Source: Actinomycetes bacterium
Lineage (GTDB): Bacteria > Actinomycetota > Acidimicrobiia > Acidimicrobiales > Acidimicrobiaceae
Direction: 5' to 3'
NCBI GenBank assembly: GCA_021823045.1
Contig: JAKAPB010000004.1
Location: forward strand, 1 to 19,624
DNA: 19,624 nt
In this document: positions 1 to 6,953 of the stretch, one piece after another
How the letters are laid out: the number at the start of each line of letters is the position of its first letter
Position numbering within the stretch: the first letter of the stretch is position 1
Notes under the pieces: model-generated
Seen by the model: the letters and a program-made list of their open reading frames with translations, nothing else
Database searches by the model: none
What the model was told of the DNA's origin: nothing
Translations under genes and position numbers: made by a program

Positions 1-1
1 C

Positions 2-637
2 CTATCTCGCTGGCAGAAGGGTCAAAAATGGTGCCAAGATAGATCTAAAGACCGAGAACAAAATCAGCAATATTACGATCACGGAAAAGAGTTGCGAGTT
101 GGAAGCGGTCGAATTGTTCGAGCTGTTTTGGTCGACTGCGGTGGCTAGCTGTCCTGCTAAGTGGACTTGCAGCCCGGGAGTCAAGGTAGCCGAGGATATC
201 TTGGCTCGAAGGTTCTTCACCAGTGAGGTGACCTTGGTCTGATCGAATTGGGACGTTGTAGAGAGTATTTCACTCTGTGCCGCCTCACCATCTTTAGAGA
301 TGGCCAGTACCCGCGCCTTTATGACGCTCGGGATGCTAAGGAACGATTTGTCTAGGTTCTCGATTGCCAATTGATCCTGGGAAGTAAGTGGCGATCCGTT
401 CCTATAAGCGACCACAACGACTAATGAGTCATTCACGTTTTGGAACTTGTTGGCGAGCGTGGCAGCCTGAATCGAAGGGGCATTTTTTGGGAGAAAGGTT
501 GAATTGTTAGTCTTTACGACGCTTGATAAGGGAGTACCAAAGGCTACGAGTAGATAAACCGCTACCAACCAAGCGGCTATAACGAAGTACCTGAATCTGA
601 CGGAGAACCTCCCGATCCATGAAAAAACCTTAGTCAA
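2..637 (-). CDS. MmpL/RND-family membrane exporter, N-terminal part (cut by window edge)
   Basis: The 211 visible residues are the N-terminus of an MMPL/RND-type transporter, a family that exports lipids, drugs or other hydrophobic compounds using the proton gradient. A first membrane helix lies at about residues 15-35. It is followed by an extracytoplasmic domain of about 145 residues and by the start of the helix cluster (about 183-205, ending in an RSILAPFLTLLPA-like segment typical of MmpL proteins). The start is TTG at 635-637, preceded by a good ribosome site (GAAGGAAAG, complement of 643-651). The next in-frame ATG would cut into the conserved N-terminus less plausibly. The gene runs off the left edge, so catalytic aspartates of the later helices cannot be seen. 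A MarR regulator lies 133 bases upstream on the same strand, a common pairing for regulated efflux. The family call is firm; the substrate is unknown. Confidence 0.85.
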   Translation of the reverse strand: MTKVFSWIGRFSVRFRYFVIAAWLVAVYLLVAFGTPLSSVVKTNNSTFLPKNAPSIQAATLANKFQNVNDSLVVVVAYRNGSPLTSQDQLAIENLDKSFLSIPSVIKARVLAISKDGEAAQSEILSTTSQFDQTKVTSLVKNLRAKISSATLTPGLQVHLAGQLATAVDQNSSNNSTASNSQLFSVIVILLILFSVFRSILAPFLTLLPAR

Positions 638-711
638 TTTATCTTTCCTTCAGTAAGAAACGGTGGGCTGTCATCCCCGCTTGTAGCTAGTCCGTACACG
701 GCGATCAAAGC

Positions 712-735
712 TGGTCGTGCCTCTATGGCCGACCA
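712..735 (-). terminator. Hairpin between the MarR gene and the exporter gene
   Basis: TGGTCG (712-717) pairs with CGACCA (730-735), and an inner GCC/GGC pair extends the stem past one bulged base. The hairpin lies about 36 bases after the MarR stop codon and 75 bases before the exporter start. There is no clear T-tract after the stem on the minus strand (GCTTTG follows). It may be a weak terminator or an attenuator that sets the ratio of the two genes. Confidence 0.35.
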
Positions 736-770
736 AATTGTATGCGAGTTGTGGATCCATGCCGTATTGG

Positions 771-1274
771 CTAATCCGCCACCTCGCTGCTATATTCGTC
801 CTTGAATTCTGGTTGTTGCTTAACCTTCTGCTCGAGCTCGATCAATAGTTCAAGGAGTAGTTTGGATTTTTCTTCGCCCATCTCCCCAAGTGCCCTACGC
901 ATTGGCACTACCTTTTCGGCATTGAGCTCGCTGGCGATTTTTAAATACCGTTCTGCGATCGAAACGATAGTTCGTCGATGGTCCTCAGGATCCTCTTTTC
1001 GTTCGACGATACCAATATTTGCCAACTGCGTTACCGAAAGTGACGCAGTTGCTAAGTTGACCCCTAATCGGTTAGAGATATCTGAAACGGACATCTGCCC
1101 TGCGTTTACGAGATGTATCAAGATCTCGATGTGCCTCGGTGCGACACGGGCACCACTAGGTAGTTCGGGACCTCTACCAGGGGTTGGTCTTAGTCTCCTC
1201 GCTAAGTTATGCAGTAAGAGGATCAGCGAGTTAGTCCTTTCAACTTGAAGTTGAAAATCGGCTTCGCTATCGAT
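771..1274 (-). CDS. MarR-family transcriptional regulator with non-standard start
   Basis: This is a winged-helix MarR regulator, expected to act as a dimeric repressor of its own gene and of the exporter downstream. The core is clear: a helix-turn-helix region (GQMSVSDISNRLGV, then the recognition segment LATASLSVTQL) and the wing with EDPEDHRRTIVSIAE, the family's typical DPxDxR element. A TTG at 1119-1121 would give only 116 residues and drop the N-terminal dimerisation helix. The frame is open further upstream to 1301 and reads like a MarR N-terminus (LILLHNLARRLRP, then APRHIEILIHLV). No ATG, GTG or TTG occurs in that extension. The start given here is ATC at 1272-1274, nine bases after a perfect AAGGAGG (complement of 1284-1290), giving about 167 residues, the family's normal size. 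A CTG start or a sequence error are alternatives. Function is firm; the start is inferred. Confidence 0.8.
   Translation of the reverse strand: MDSEADFQLQVERTNSLILLLHNLARRLRPTPGRGPELPSGARVAPRHIEILIHLVNAGQMSVSDISNRLGVNLATASLSVTQLANIGIVERKEDPEDHRRTIVSIAERYLKIASELNAEKVVPMRRALGEMGEEKSKLLLELLIELEQKVKQQPEFKDEYSSEVAD
1238..1256. promoter_or_regulatory. Perfect 19-base palindrome, candidate MarR operator
   Basis: TTTCAACTT-G-AAGTTGAAA is a perfect inverted repeat with 9-base arms around one central base. MarR proteins commonly bind inverted repeats of this size and composition. It lies inside the 5' end of the extended MarR reading frame, just after the ribosome site, as expected for autorepression. 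That binding occurs here is inferred. Confidence 0.5.
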
Positions 1275-1283
1275 AGGTACGCA

Positions 1284-1290
1284 CCTCCTT
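1284..1290 (-). promoter_or_regulatory. Strong ribosome binding site of the MarR gene
   Basis: The minus strand reads AAGGAGG here, a near-perfect anti-Shine-Dalgarno match. It is the main reason for placing the MarR start upstream of the first TTG. The only ATG/GTG/TTG nearby is a GTG overlapping this site, and that opens a five-codon frame ending in TAG. Confidence 0.6.
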
Positions 1291-1315
1291 GGAGCTCTAG
1301 TTTAGAACGCTAAAT

Positions 1316-1331
1316 GTTAACCATGGTCAAC
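1316..1331. promoter_or_regulatory. Near-perfect 16-base palindrome upstream of the MarR gene
   Basis: GTTAACCATGGTCAAC is an inverted repeat with 7 of 8 pairs matched. It lies about 26 bases upstream of the MarR ribosome site. It shares the GTTGA/TCAAC half-site style of the palindrome at 1238-1256 and may be a second operator or overlap the promoter. Confidence 0.35.
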
Positions 1332-1458
1332 TAAGATCCGATTTGGAAAATTCCTCCCCCGAAGCACAAAGTAGTACTAAATTATTGCAAAGTCGATGAG
1401 CCAAACCGTACCCGGGCTTCTTGTTTGGCCAAGCTCTGGGTCCGAGACGCCAACCGGA

Positions 1459-2004
1459 TCAGTGTGGATAGCGGATGATCAGGGTGCACATGTCAAAGTC
1501 GATGCTGATATCGCTGAAGCCAACCTTTGCCGCAACAGCCAAAGAGGCTTCGTTCTTCTGCTCTACCCTCAGGAAGAGTTCAGAGTTCGGGAAATCGTGG
1601 TGTAGCTTTGTGGTGAGCGCACTAAGTGCCTCAGTGGCCACACCAGCGTTGCGACGCGACGGTACTGTTGAGTAGCCGATTTCGATTTCCCTCTTGCTAC
1701 CGCTCTCCCAGTAGCCGATCGTGCCAATAACCCTTTGTGTCTGCTGGTCGAATATTTGGTAATGGTTGCGACATGGCCACTGAGAACCTTTGTGGTTTAT
1801 CAGATAGTTTGCTATCTCTGCATCGCTATCTTGGGGGTAGTCGCTTGCCCAATCCTTCAATCGTTCTCCCTTGGCGACCGCCAGGGCCTGATCGTGTGTG
1901 AGGGGTCTCAGACTGAGTAGAAAAGAGATCTCAATCAAGGCGGATAATTTCAGGCATATCAGGGTAATACGAGGTAATTTTTGCCCAGCCGGGTCGTATT
2001 TCAA
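1459..2004 (-). CDS. GNAT-family N-acetyltransferase (RimJ/RimL type)
   Basis: The protein is a GNAT acyltransferase, transferring an acetyl group from acetyl-CoA to an amine; the substrate is not predictable. An LRPLT element opens the fold. It is followed by a beta-strand with VIGTIGYW, the IEIGYSTVPSRRNAGVATEAL segment that holds the acetyl-CoA loop (a variant of Q/RxxGxG/A), and a C-terminal ELFLRVEQKNEASLAVAAKVGF segment, the usual RimJ/RimL signature. The first possible start is TTG at 2002-2004, but neither it nor the TTG at 1936-1938 has a convincing ribosome site. The second gives a more typical N-terminus (LIEISFLLSLRPLT), so the true start may be 66 bases inside. The gene is divergent from the nitroreductase, with only about 20 bases between starts if the long form is used, which also favours the shorter form. 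Confidence 0.8.
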   Translation of the reverse strand: MKYDPAGQKLPRITLICLKLSALIEISFLLSLRPLTHDQALAVAKGERLKDWASDYPQDSDAEIANYLINHKGSQWPCRNHYQIFDQQTQRVIGTIGYWESGSKREIEIGYSTVPSRRNAGVATEALSALTTKLHHDFPNSELFLRVEQKNEASLAVAAKVGFSDISIDFDMCTLIIRYPH

Positions 2005-2023
2005 GGTGTAGCATCGGTTTCAT

Positions 2024-2716
2024 ATGAGCTTAAAAGATCTTACGTCTTCCTGTGCCGCATATCGGACTTTTACCGATCGCAAGGTCTCGGATGATGAGTT
2101 GTATCGAATACTAGATGTGGCTCGTTTTGCCCCTTCTGGTGGAAATAGACAGGGGTGGCGGGTCGTAGTCGTCAAGGATCAAGCTATTCGGGAGAAGATT
2201 CGTGACCTATATGTCGTTTCTTGGAGAGAATATATGGCTCACGTCGAGGCGGGACTAGTCCCATTTGCACCTGTAGCGGATCGAAACTGGAGCGGTCCTG
2301 CGGTAGACATAAGTGCGGCGAGGGGAATTGAACGCCCTTTCGCGTTTGCTGACAACTTGGATCGGGCTCCGGTCCTGCTTGCCGTCTTTGTCGAGCTTGG
2401 TGCGCTTGCGGTCCTGGATAACGGACTTGGACGACAGAGCATTGTCGGCGGCGCCTCCATTTACCCCTTCTGTTACAACATTTTACTGGCAGCGGTGGAG
2501 ATTGGATTGGGGGGTGTTATGACGACAGCCTTGTGCCGAGAAGAGCCCGCCGTCATGTCCTTGCTTGGAGTTGATGCTAGTTTTGCCCTTGCTGCGCTGT
2601 TAGTTATAGGTGAGCCAGCAAAAAAGATATCCAAGCTTTCTCGGAAGTCGGTGGCGGACTTTTCACGGGTCGATGGTTTCAATGGAGAGCATTTCGGCGA
2701 ATCCCTAACCCCCTAA
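2024..2716 (+). CDS. Nitroreductase-family FMN oxidoreductase
   Basis: This 230-residue protein belongs to the nitroreductase superfamily, FMN enzymes that reduce nitro-aromatics, quinones or related acceptors with NAD(P)H. Visible elements are the N-terminal FMN-phosphate region (TFTDRK, residues 15-20), the PSGGNRQ motif (38-43) that contacts FMN, and the GLGGVMTTAL segment (161-170), which corresponds to the G-rich helix closing the FMN site. The C-terminal VIGEPAKK matches the family's usual VIGYP element. The start is ATG at 2024. The only purine-rich element upstream (AAGGTG near 2003) is too far for a classical ribosome site. The 3' end overlaps the converging antiporter gene by 12 bases. 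Family call is solid; physiological substrate unknown. Confidence 0.87.
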   Translation: MSLKDLTSSCAAYRTFTDRKVSDDELYRILDVARFAPSGGNRQGWRVVVVKDQAIREKIRDLYVVSWREYMAHVEAGLVPFAPVADRNWSGPAVDISAARGIERPFAFADNLDRAPVLLAVFVELGALAVLDNGLGRQSIVGGASIYPFCYNILLAAVEIGLGGVMTTALCREEPAVMSLLGVDASFALAALLVIGEPAKKISKLSRKSVADFSRVDGFNGEHFGESLTP

Positions 2717-3667
2717 GGTAGCAAGGAAGACTCCGTAAAAGACGATTAAAAAGATTCCTTCCAATCTGTTTAGGCGTCTTCCGGTGAGCAGAAAGACCCA
2801 AAGCAGACATAGCGAAGTTGCCATCACGGCAGCGGATGCGAGCTCGGTTCGGGGAGTTGAAAGCGGACGGATGGAAAGTGTCAGACCGGCGGCCAAGGTG
2901 CAAGTCAGGTACGATGCCCCCAACACGTTTCCGACTACCAATGCAGCAGCGCCCTTCCTGGCGGCCTGTATTGCAGTAGCAATTTCAGGGAGGGAAGCGC
3001 CGAAGGCGAGGATTACCCCTCCTACGAAGCCGCCAGATATGCCCATGCGGCTAGCAAGTGCAAGTGCGCCCTTTAGAAAACCCTCCGCTGCCACGAGGGT
3101 CAAAACCAGCGCTGCTAGCCCGACGATGAGTTCCCTGCTTGGAGATGGTTGCTTTATGTCGCTTGGTCGATCATCTGCAATTATTACCTCATGCTTTGCT
3201 TGCTGAGCGGCATGGATTCTATGTTCCTCGGCTCCCTTTAGGACAAGGATGGTAAAAACTACGAACATTACGATGAGCAATGGTCCGAAGAAACGTTGAC
3301 CGCCTAGAGCCACAACTACAAAAAGGGCTAATGCTCCGGTGACGGCCGCGGCACCCTCCCTTTTTATGGTAGCGAGTGGAATGAGTGGAGTGGCAGCCAG
3401 GGCTGATATTGCAGAGACAATGGTCACGTTGATGGTAGTCGATCCGACGACTTGAGAAAGGGCAATATCGGGGTGCCCGGAGAAGGAGGCCAATACTGAA
3501 GTCGCTATTTCAGGTAGTGAGGAAGCGAAACCCACAATGACGACACCCGCAAGTAGATCCGAAAGACCGATCTTGCGAGAGATGCTTCTTGAAGATGTGA
3601 CGAATTTCTCCGACGCGATCGCTAAGACTGCGATCGATATCGCCATTATTCCAAGGTCATAAGTCAA
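2705..3667 (-). CDS. Calcium/sodium (CaCA-type) antiporter
   Basis: A 320-residue membrane protein of the Ca2+:cation antiporter family (YrbG/NCX-like), with the two inverted alpha-repeats expected. Repeat 1 has GFASSLPEIATS (residues 46-57, E53) followed by SQVVGSTTIN (71-80). Repeat 2 has AFGASLPEIATA (221-232, E228) followed by GNVLGASYLT (246-255). About ten hydrophobic segments are visible, with a charged cytoplasmic loop at about 145-178. The two acidic residues are kept, but the usual GNxxGSN in repeat 1 is SQVVGST, and repeat 2 loses the SN pair. Ion selectivity may therefore differ from that of the characterised exchangers. The start is TTG at 3665-3667, overlapping the TGA of the upstream gene by four bases (TTGA), which suggests translational coupling. 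Last gene of a four-gene minus-strand run. Confidence 0.85.
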   Translation of the reverse strand: MTYDLGIMAISIAVLAIASEKFVTSSRSISRKIGLSDLLAGVVIVGFASSLPEIATSVLASFSGHPDIALSQVVGSTTINVTIVSAISALAATPLIPLATIKREGAAAVTGALALFVVVALGGQRFFGPLLIVMFVVFTILVLKGAEEHRIHAAQQAKHEVIIADDRPSDIKQPSPSRELIVGLAALVLTLVAAEGFLKGALALASRMGISGGFVGGVILAFGASLPEIATAIQAARKGAAALVVGNVLGASYLTCTLAAGLTLSIRPLSTPRTELASAAVMATSLCLLWVFLLTGRRLNRLEGIFLIVFYGVFLATLGG

Positions 3668-4068
3668 CTGCTAGACTCCCTGGCGATCTGGCCGTGCCAG
3701 CGTTTTGGAGTTAGCACAATGACAACCCTTTCGGTCGCCTCCCTTGGTGCTCTGTTATAGCGGACGGTGAAAAGCCCTTCTGTAATACTTCGTGTTTGGG
3801 CGCTTGAATCTATAACCGCCAAAGCGGAGATCGATGTGTACGACGAGCTGTTTGCAAACAGAAGTGAAGCCACTCCATGGGCTCGAATGTTGCTAACCTT
3901 GCGGGAAGCTGGACGTGAGAGCACGTAAAATTCCTCAAAGTTCTCGGTGGGCACAAAGTTCACTAGCACGCTATGCACGCCAAATTCGCTTGATATCACT
4001 GATAACGTTGCGTGGCGGGAACTGGTAATAAGATCTTTGGCATCGTCAGAGAAGTCGGCTGGTATCAC
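3664..4068 (-). CDS. FMN-binding split-barrel (pyridoxamine 5'-phosphate oxidase-like) protein
   Basis: This 134-residue protein looks like the small PPOX/F420-type split-barrel family, which binds FMN or deazaflavin F420. The N-terminal DLITSSRHATLSVISSEFG (a common RHATLST-type strand), the FYVLSRPASRKVSNIRAHGVASLLFA segment (the S..KxxNIRxxPxxSLL region that contacts the cofactor phosphate) and the closing VVIVLTPKRWHGQ strand support this. Which cofactor and which substrate cannot be told from sequence alone; actinobacteria often use F420 in this group. The start is GTG at 4066-4068 without a clear ribosome site. It lies 43 bases after the carboxyltransferase stop and overlaps the antiporter start by four bases, so it is most likely part of the same transcript. 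Confidence 0.7.
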   Translation of the reverse strand: MIPADFSDDAKDLITSSRHATLSVISSEFGVHSVLVNFVPTENFEEFYVLSRPASRKVSNIRAHGVASLLFANSSSYTSISALAVIDSSAQTRSITEGLFTVRYNRAPREATERVVIVLTPKRWHGQIARESSS

Positions 4069-4111
4069 TTATGCGATACTAGCCATGGCTTCGTCGCCGA
4101 TCTACAGCAGA

Positions 4112-5494
4112 TCATAATGGTGAGTTTGCGTGTTTAGAGGGCCGGAGGAACTCACGTTTGGACATTAGTAGATCGAGCTGTCGAGATAGTATCGGTCGGG
4201 TCATTTGAGGATCAATGACCTCATCCACAAAACCCCTCTCTGCCGCAATCCAGGGCGTGAGGTAGGTGGCCTCATATTCACGTTGTAGACTGAGCTGCTC
4301 TTCGGCCGAAACCCGACGATATAGAATCTGTACTGCGCCAAGCGATCCCATTACCGCTATCTCCGCACTAGGCCATGCAAGCGTGAGGTCATTCCCCATG
4401 CCTTTTGAGTCCATTACGATGTATGCTCCGCCATACGCCTTTCTGGTTATAAGGCAAATTCTTGGGGTCGTGCACGAGGCATACGCGAAGGCGAGTTCGG
4501 CGCCGTGTCTTATCATCCCCCTCCATTCGACATCTTTACCGGGTAGAAATCCGGGCGTGTCCACGATGGTCAGCAGTGGGATGTTGAAGGCATCGCAGAA
4601 CCGTACAAATCTTGCACCTTTCTGAGCCGAAGGTATATCCAGGGTACCGGCCATAATCATCGGTTGATTCGCTAAAACTCCGATCACCCTTCCATCGATG
4701 CGCCCCAGCCCTGTAACTAAGTGAGGTGCCCAGAACTTCCGAAGCTCATAGAACTCGGTCTGGTCAAGAATTTCTTTTATGATCGATCTGACATCGTACG
4801 ATCCGGTGGGTGACGCGGGTATCACCTCAAGTAGGCGTAAAGATGCTCGTTCTGGTTTGTCAGCTAGCAACGATCTGTGAGGCAGGTCGTCAGTAGAGTC
4901 GGGAAGGTAGTCGAGCATCGATTCGATTGCGAGAATTGCGTCTTGAGTCGAGTCGACCTGTTCGTAAATTACCCCATTTCTCACTGTGTGTATAGAGGCG
5001 CCGCCGAGTTCCCTTGAGGAGACAGGAACGGCTGTAAAACTTTCAACCATGGTCGGTCCAGATAAGTATGCAACCGAGTCCGAGGTCGCTACCACGTAGT
5101 CTGCGAGACCTAAAAGGAGAGCGGGTCCCGAAACCGCAGGACCGACAAGTGCGGCAAGAATCGGCACAATCCCCGAGCAGTCAGATACCGCTTTGGCAGC
5201 TTGCCCCCAGCCAGCTAAGGCCGCTATACCATCATCTATGGCGGCCCCCGAGGTTGAAAGGACCATAACTAGCGGCTTCTTTATAGAAAGCGCCCATCTA
5301 GCGGCTAGTGCGATCCTTTTCCCGTCGTCTTCGGTGAGGGCGCCCCTCTTTGAAGTCGGTTTTGATTCGACCCATACCACTTCACGACCGTCGATCTTTC
5401 GGATCGAAAGATCGGTCGAGCCAGGCACCCCATTCGAGATGGCCACGAGTCTTCTGGCTTCTTGGTCGGTCGATTGCCTCTGCCTTCTTAGCAT
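4112..5494 (-). CDS. Divergent acyl-CoA carboxylase carboxyltransferase (beta) subunit
   Basis: A 460-residue carboxyltransferase that would move CO2 from biotin-carrier protein to an acyl-CoA. The C-terminal half is well kept: VDTPGFLPG (311-319), RGMIRHGAELAFAYA (325-339), ITRKAYGGAYIVM (349-361) and LAWPSAEIAVMGSLGAV (372-388). The N-terminal half is divergent and about 60 residues shorter than usual, without the KLTARERI opening. The usual SGGARIQEG is TSGAAIDDG (81-89), and the GGAVYSPA oxyanion-hole element reads SGPALLLG (122-129). At the position of S. coelicolor PccB Asp422 (in GGAYD) there is Ile359, a residue associated with acetyl-CoA-type specificity. The ATG at 5492-5494 lies three bases after the stop of the FAD oxidoreductase gene, so the two are almost surely co-transcribed. 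No biotin carboxylase subunit is in the window. Family sure; substrate inferred. Confidence 0.85.
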   Translation of the reverse strand: MLRRQRQSTDQEARRLVAISNGVPGSTDLSIRKIDGREVVWVESKPTSKRGALTEDDGKRIALAARWALSIKKPLVMVLSTSGAAIDDGIAALAGWGQAAKAVSDCSGIVPILAALVGPAVSGPALLLGLADYVVATSDSVAYLSGPTMVESFTAVPVSSRELGGASIHTVRNGVIYEQVDSTQDAILAIESMLDYLPDSTDDLPHRSLLADKPERASLRLLEVIPASPTGSYDVRSIIKEILDQTEFYELRKFWAPHLVTGLGRIDGRVIGVLANQPMIMAGTLDIPSAQKGARFVRFCDAFNIPLLTIVDTPGFLPGKDVEWRGMIRHGAELAFAYASCTTPRICLITRKAYGGAYIVMDSKGMGNDLTLAWPSAEIAVMGSLGAVQILYRRVSAEEQLSLQREYEATYLTPWIAAERGFVDEVIDPQMTRPILSRQLDLLMSKREFLRPSKHANSPL

Positions 5495-5497
5495 CTG

Positions 5498-6886
5498 CTA
5501 ACCGCCTATCAGTGGTGAGAAACGGCTCGTAGATGAGTTTCTTCGATCTGCCAAAGCTACCGCCGCCCGTCTGCCCGAAAATAGGGCCCCATTGATCGAT
5601 GGAGTATCGGTGTAATCCCCACAAATGAAAATTCCATCCGCCATTTCTGGATTACCGCTCGGGATCACGGCCTTCCCAAATCTCTTTGGCAGGGCATCAG
5701 GTATTACGCCAGCCGCTAATTCTCGCCAATCGGCTACTTCTGGTCCAAAAAGGGAGGCGAGTTCGCGGTAGGTCTCATCTACTGGGAGTTGTAATCCGTT
5801 GTTTCCCGTGGTCAAGGTTGAAACCGATATGAGATGAACGTCACTTCCCTTGGAAGACTTTGGGAGATAGTTCTGCGCAACGTCACTTATCGTCGTGATA
5901 GTCAGAATCGGACCTAATTTGCGACTTGGGGTGAATACTGCTGGATGCTCCAAAGGTCTGCGCTCGGCGAGGAAATAAAAATAGCCGACGGATTTCGAAA
6001 GTTGACCAGTGAGACCCAACCGTAATAGGTCATTTGCGGCGGAAAGATCCGTAGCTAGGACGATCTCCGAAGCCCGAACTATGCTTCCGTCGTCTAGCTT
6101 GACGATCTTCTTAGAGATAGACGAGACGCGCTGTCCCAACCTCACTTCTCCTTTTATATGCCTGGCTAGCTGGTCGGGGATCATTTGCATTCCAGAAAGA
6201 GGGATAGAAGTAGGTCCCATAAATAGGCGTTCAAGGAGGAATTTGGTCATTGAAGCTGGAGTCATAAGATCGTCTTCGATAAAAACTCCGCTCAAGAAGG
6301 GTTCGAGGACCGTTTTAAATAGAGACGAACGGGCGCCTATATCCAAAAGGAACTCTTTGGTCGGCTTATTCCAGGCAAGACGCCTTCTGGCCCTAGTCGA
6401 GAGGGCCGGGATTAGCTTCAAAAGACAAACGACGTCTGAGGCGCCTACAAGTTTTGTGTCGAGTAGTTCCGCAATAGCGCCTGGGTACTGCCGGGGGTCG
6501 GAAAGTAGTGATCTTGTTTGATTGTCGTGCTCGCCTTGTACATAGAGTCCCCTGTAGAAACGGGTCAGCTCTAGCGATACTAAGTCGAGAATTCGCCTAC
6601 CTTCTGGGTACGACTCTTGATAGGTTTGGAACCCAATGTCGATTGTGAAGTCGTCGATTTTTTCGCTTCCGACTCGGCCTCCGAGGCGGTTGGTCGACTC
6701 AATTAGGACATACTCCATCTTTAGCTTGTCCAGTTGGTTCGCACATGCCAGTCCAGCTAGTCCACCACCAACTATGACCACCGGTGCATCTCTGTCTAGT
6801 AGTGCGCCCAAACCCAACCCTTTTGATATAAAACTCCACATTCGTGATTCTTCGCCAAGGCTAACGCTGAAAGTAACTTGACCCAT
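5498..6886 (-). CDS. FAD-dependent amine oxidase / phytoene desaturase-like oxidoreductase
   Basis: A 462-residue flavoprotein. It has the N-terminal dinucleotide-binding motif VVIVGGGLAGLACA (36-49), then the ESTNRLGGRV element (63-72) typical of the monoamine oxidase, phytoene desaturase and protoporphyrinogen oxidase superfamily. Near the C-terminus is the second FAD-contact motif, GIFICGDYTDTPSINGAL. The middle region (PFLSGVFIEDDLMTPASMTKFLL) resembles the substrate domain of these enzymes. The substrate is unknown; oxidation of a polyprenyl, carotenoid or amine compound are all possible. The longest form starts at ATG 6884-6886, but ATG 6839-6841 (residue 16) is more likely because the first 15 residues are not family-like and overlap an 11-base direct repeat. 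It heads a four-gene minus-strand run and is divergent from the flippase-like gene. Confidence 0.8.
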   Translation of the reverse strand: MGQVTFSVSLGEESRMWSFISKGLGLGALLDRDAPVVIVGGGLAGLACANQLDKLKMEYVLIESTNRLGGRVGSEKIDDFTIDIGFQTYQESYPEGRRILDLVSLELTRFYRGLYVQGEHDNQTRSLLSDPRQYPGAIAELLDTKLVGASDVVCLLKLIPALSTRARRRLAWNKPTKEFLLDIGARSSLFKTVLEPFLSGVFIEDDLMTPASMTKFLLERLFMGPTSIPLSGMQMIPDQLARHIKGEVRLGQRVSSISKKIVKLDDGSIVRASEIVLATDLSAANDLLRLGLTGQLSKSVGYFYFLAERRPLEHPAVFTPSRKLGPILTITTISDVAQNYLPKSSKGSDVHLISVSTLTTGNNGLQLPVDETYRELASLFGPEVADWRELAAGVIPDALPKRFGKAVIPSGNPEMADGIFICGDYTDTPSINGALFSGRRAAVALADRRNSSTSRFSPLIGG

Positions 6887-6937
6887 AAGCTTCTATGCGA
6901 TTGGCCGAGCAAAAAATCTCATTGCTAAGGCTAACGC
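6857..6937. repeat. Two direct copies of AAGGCTAACGC, 70 bases apart
   Basis: AAGGCTAACGC occurs at 6857-6867 and again at 6927-6937, with further similarity on both sides (GCY before, AAG shortly after). One copy lies next to the second possible start of the FAD oxidoreductase and the other just before the ribosome site of the flippase-like gene. They could be paired binding sites for a regulator of the divergent genes. Confidence 0.4.
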
Positions 6938-6953
6938 CATAAGGGGACTAGCG

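Noticed and set aside
1475..1920. Several plus-strand open frames opposite the GNAT gene
   Set aside because: They lack family character, and the minus-strand frame has a clear GNAT pattern across the whole stretch.
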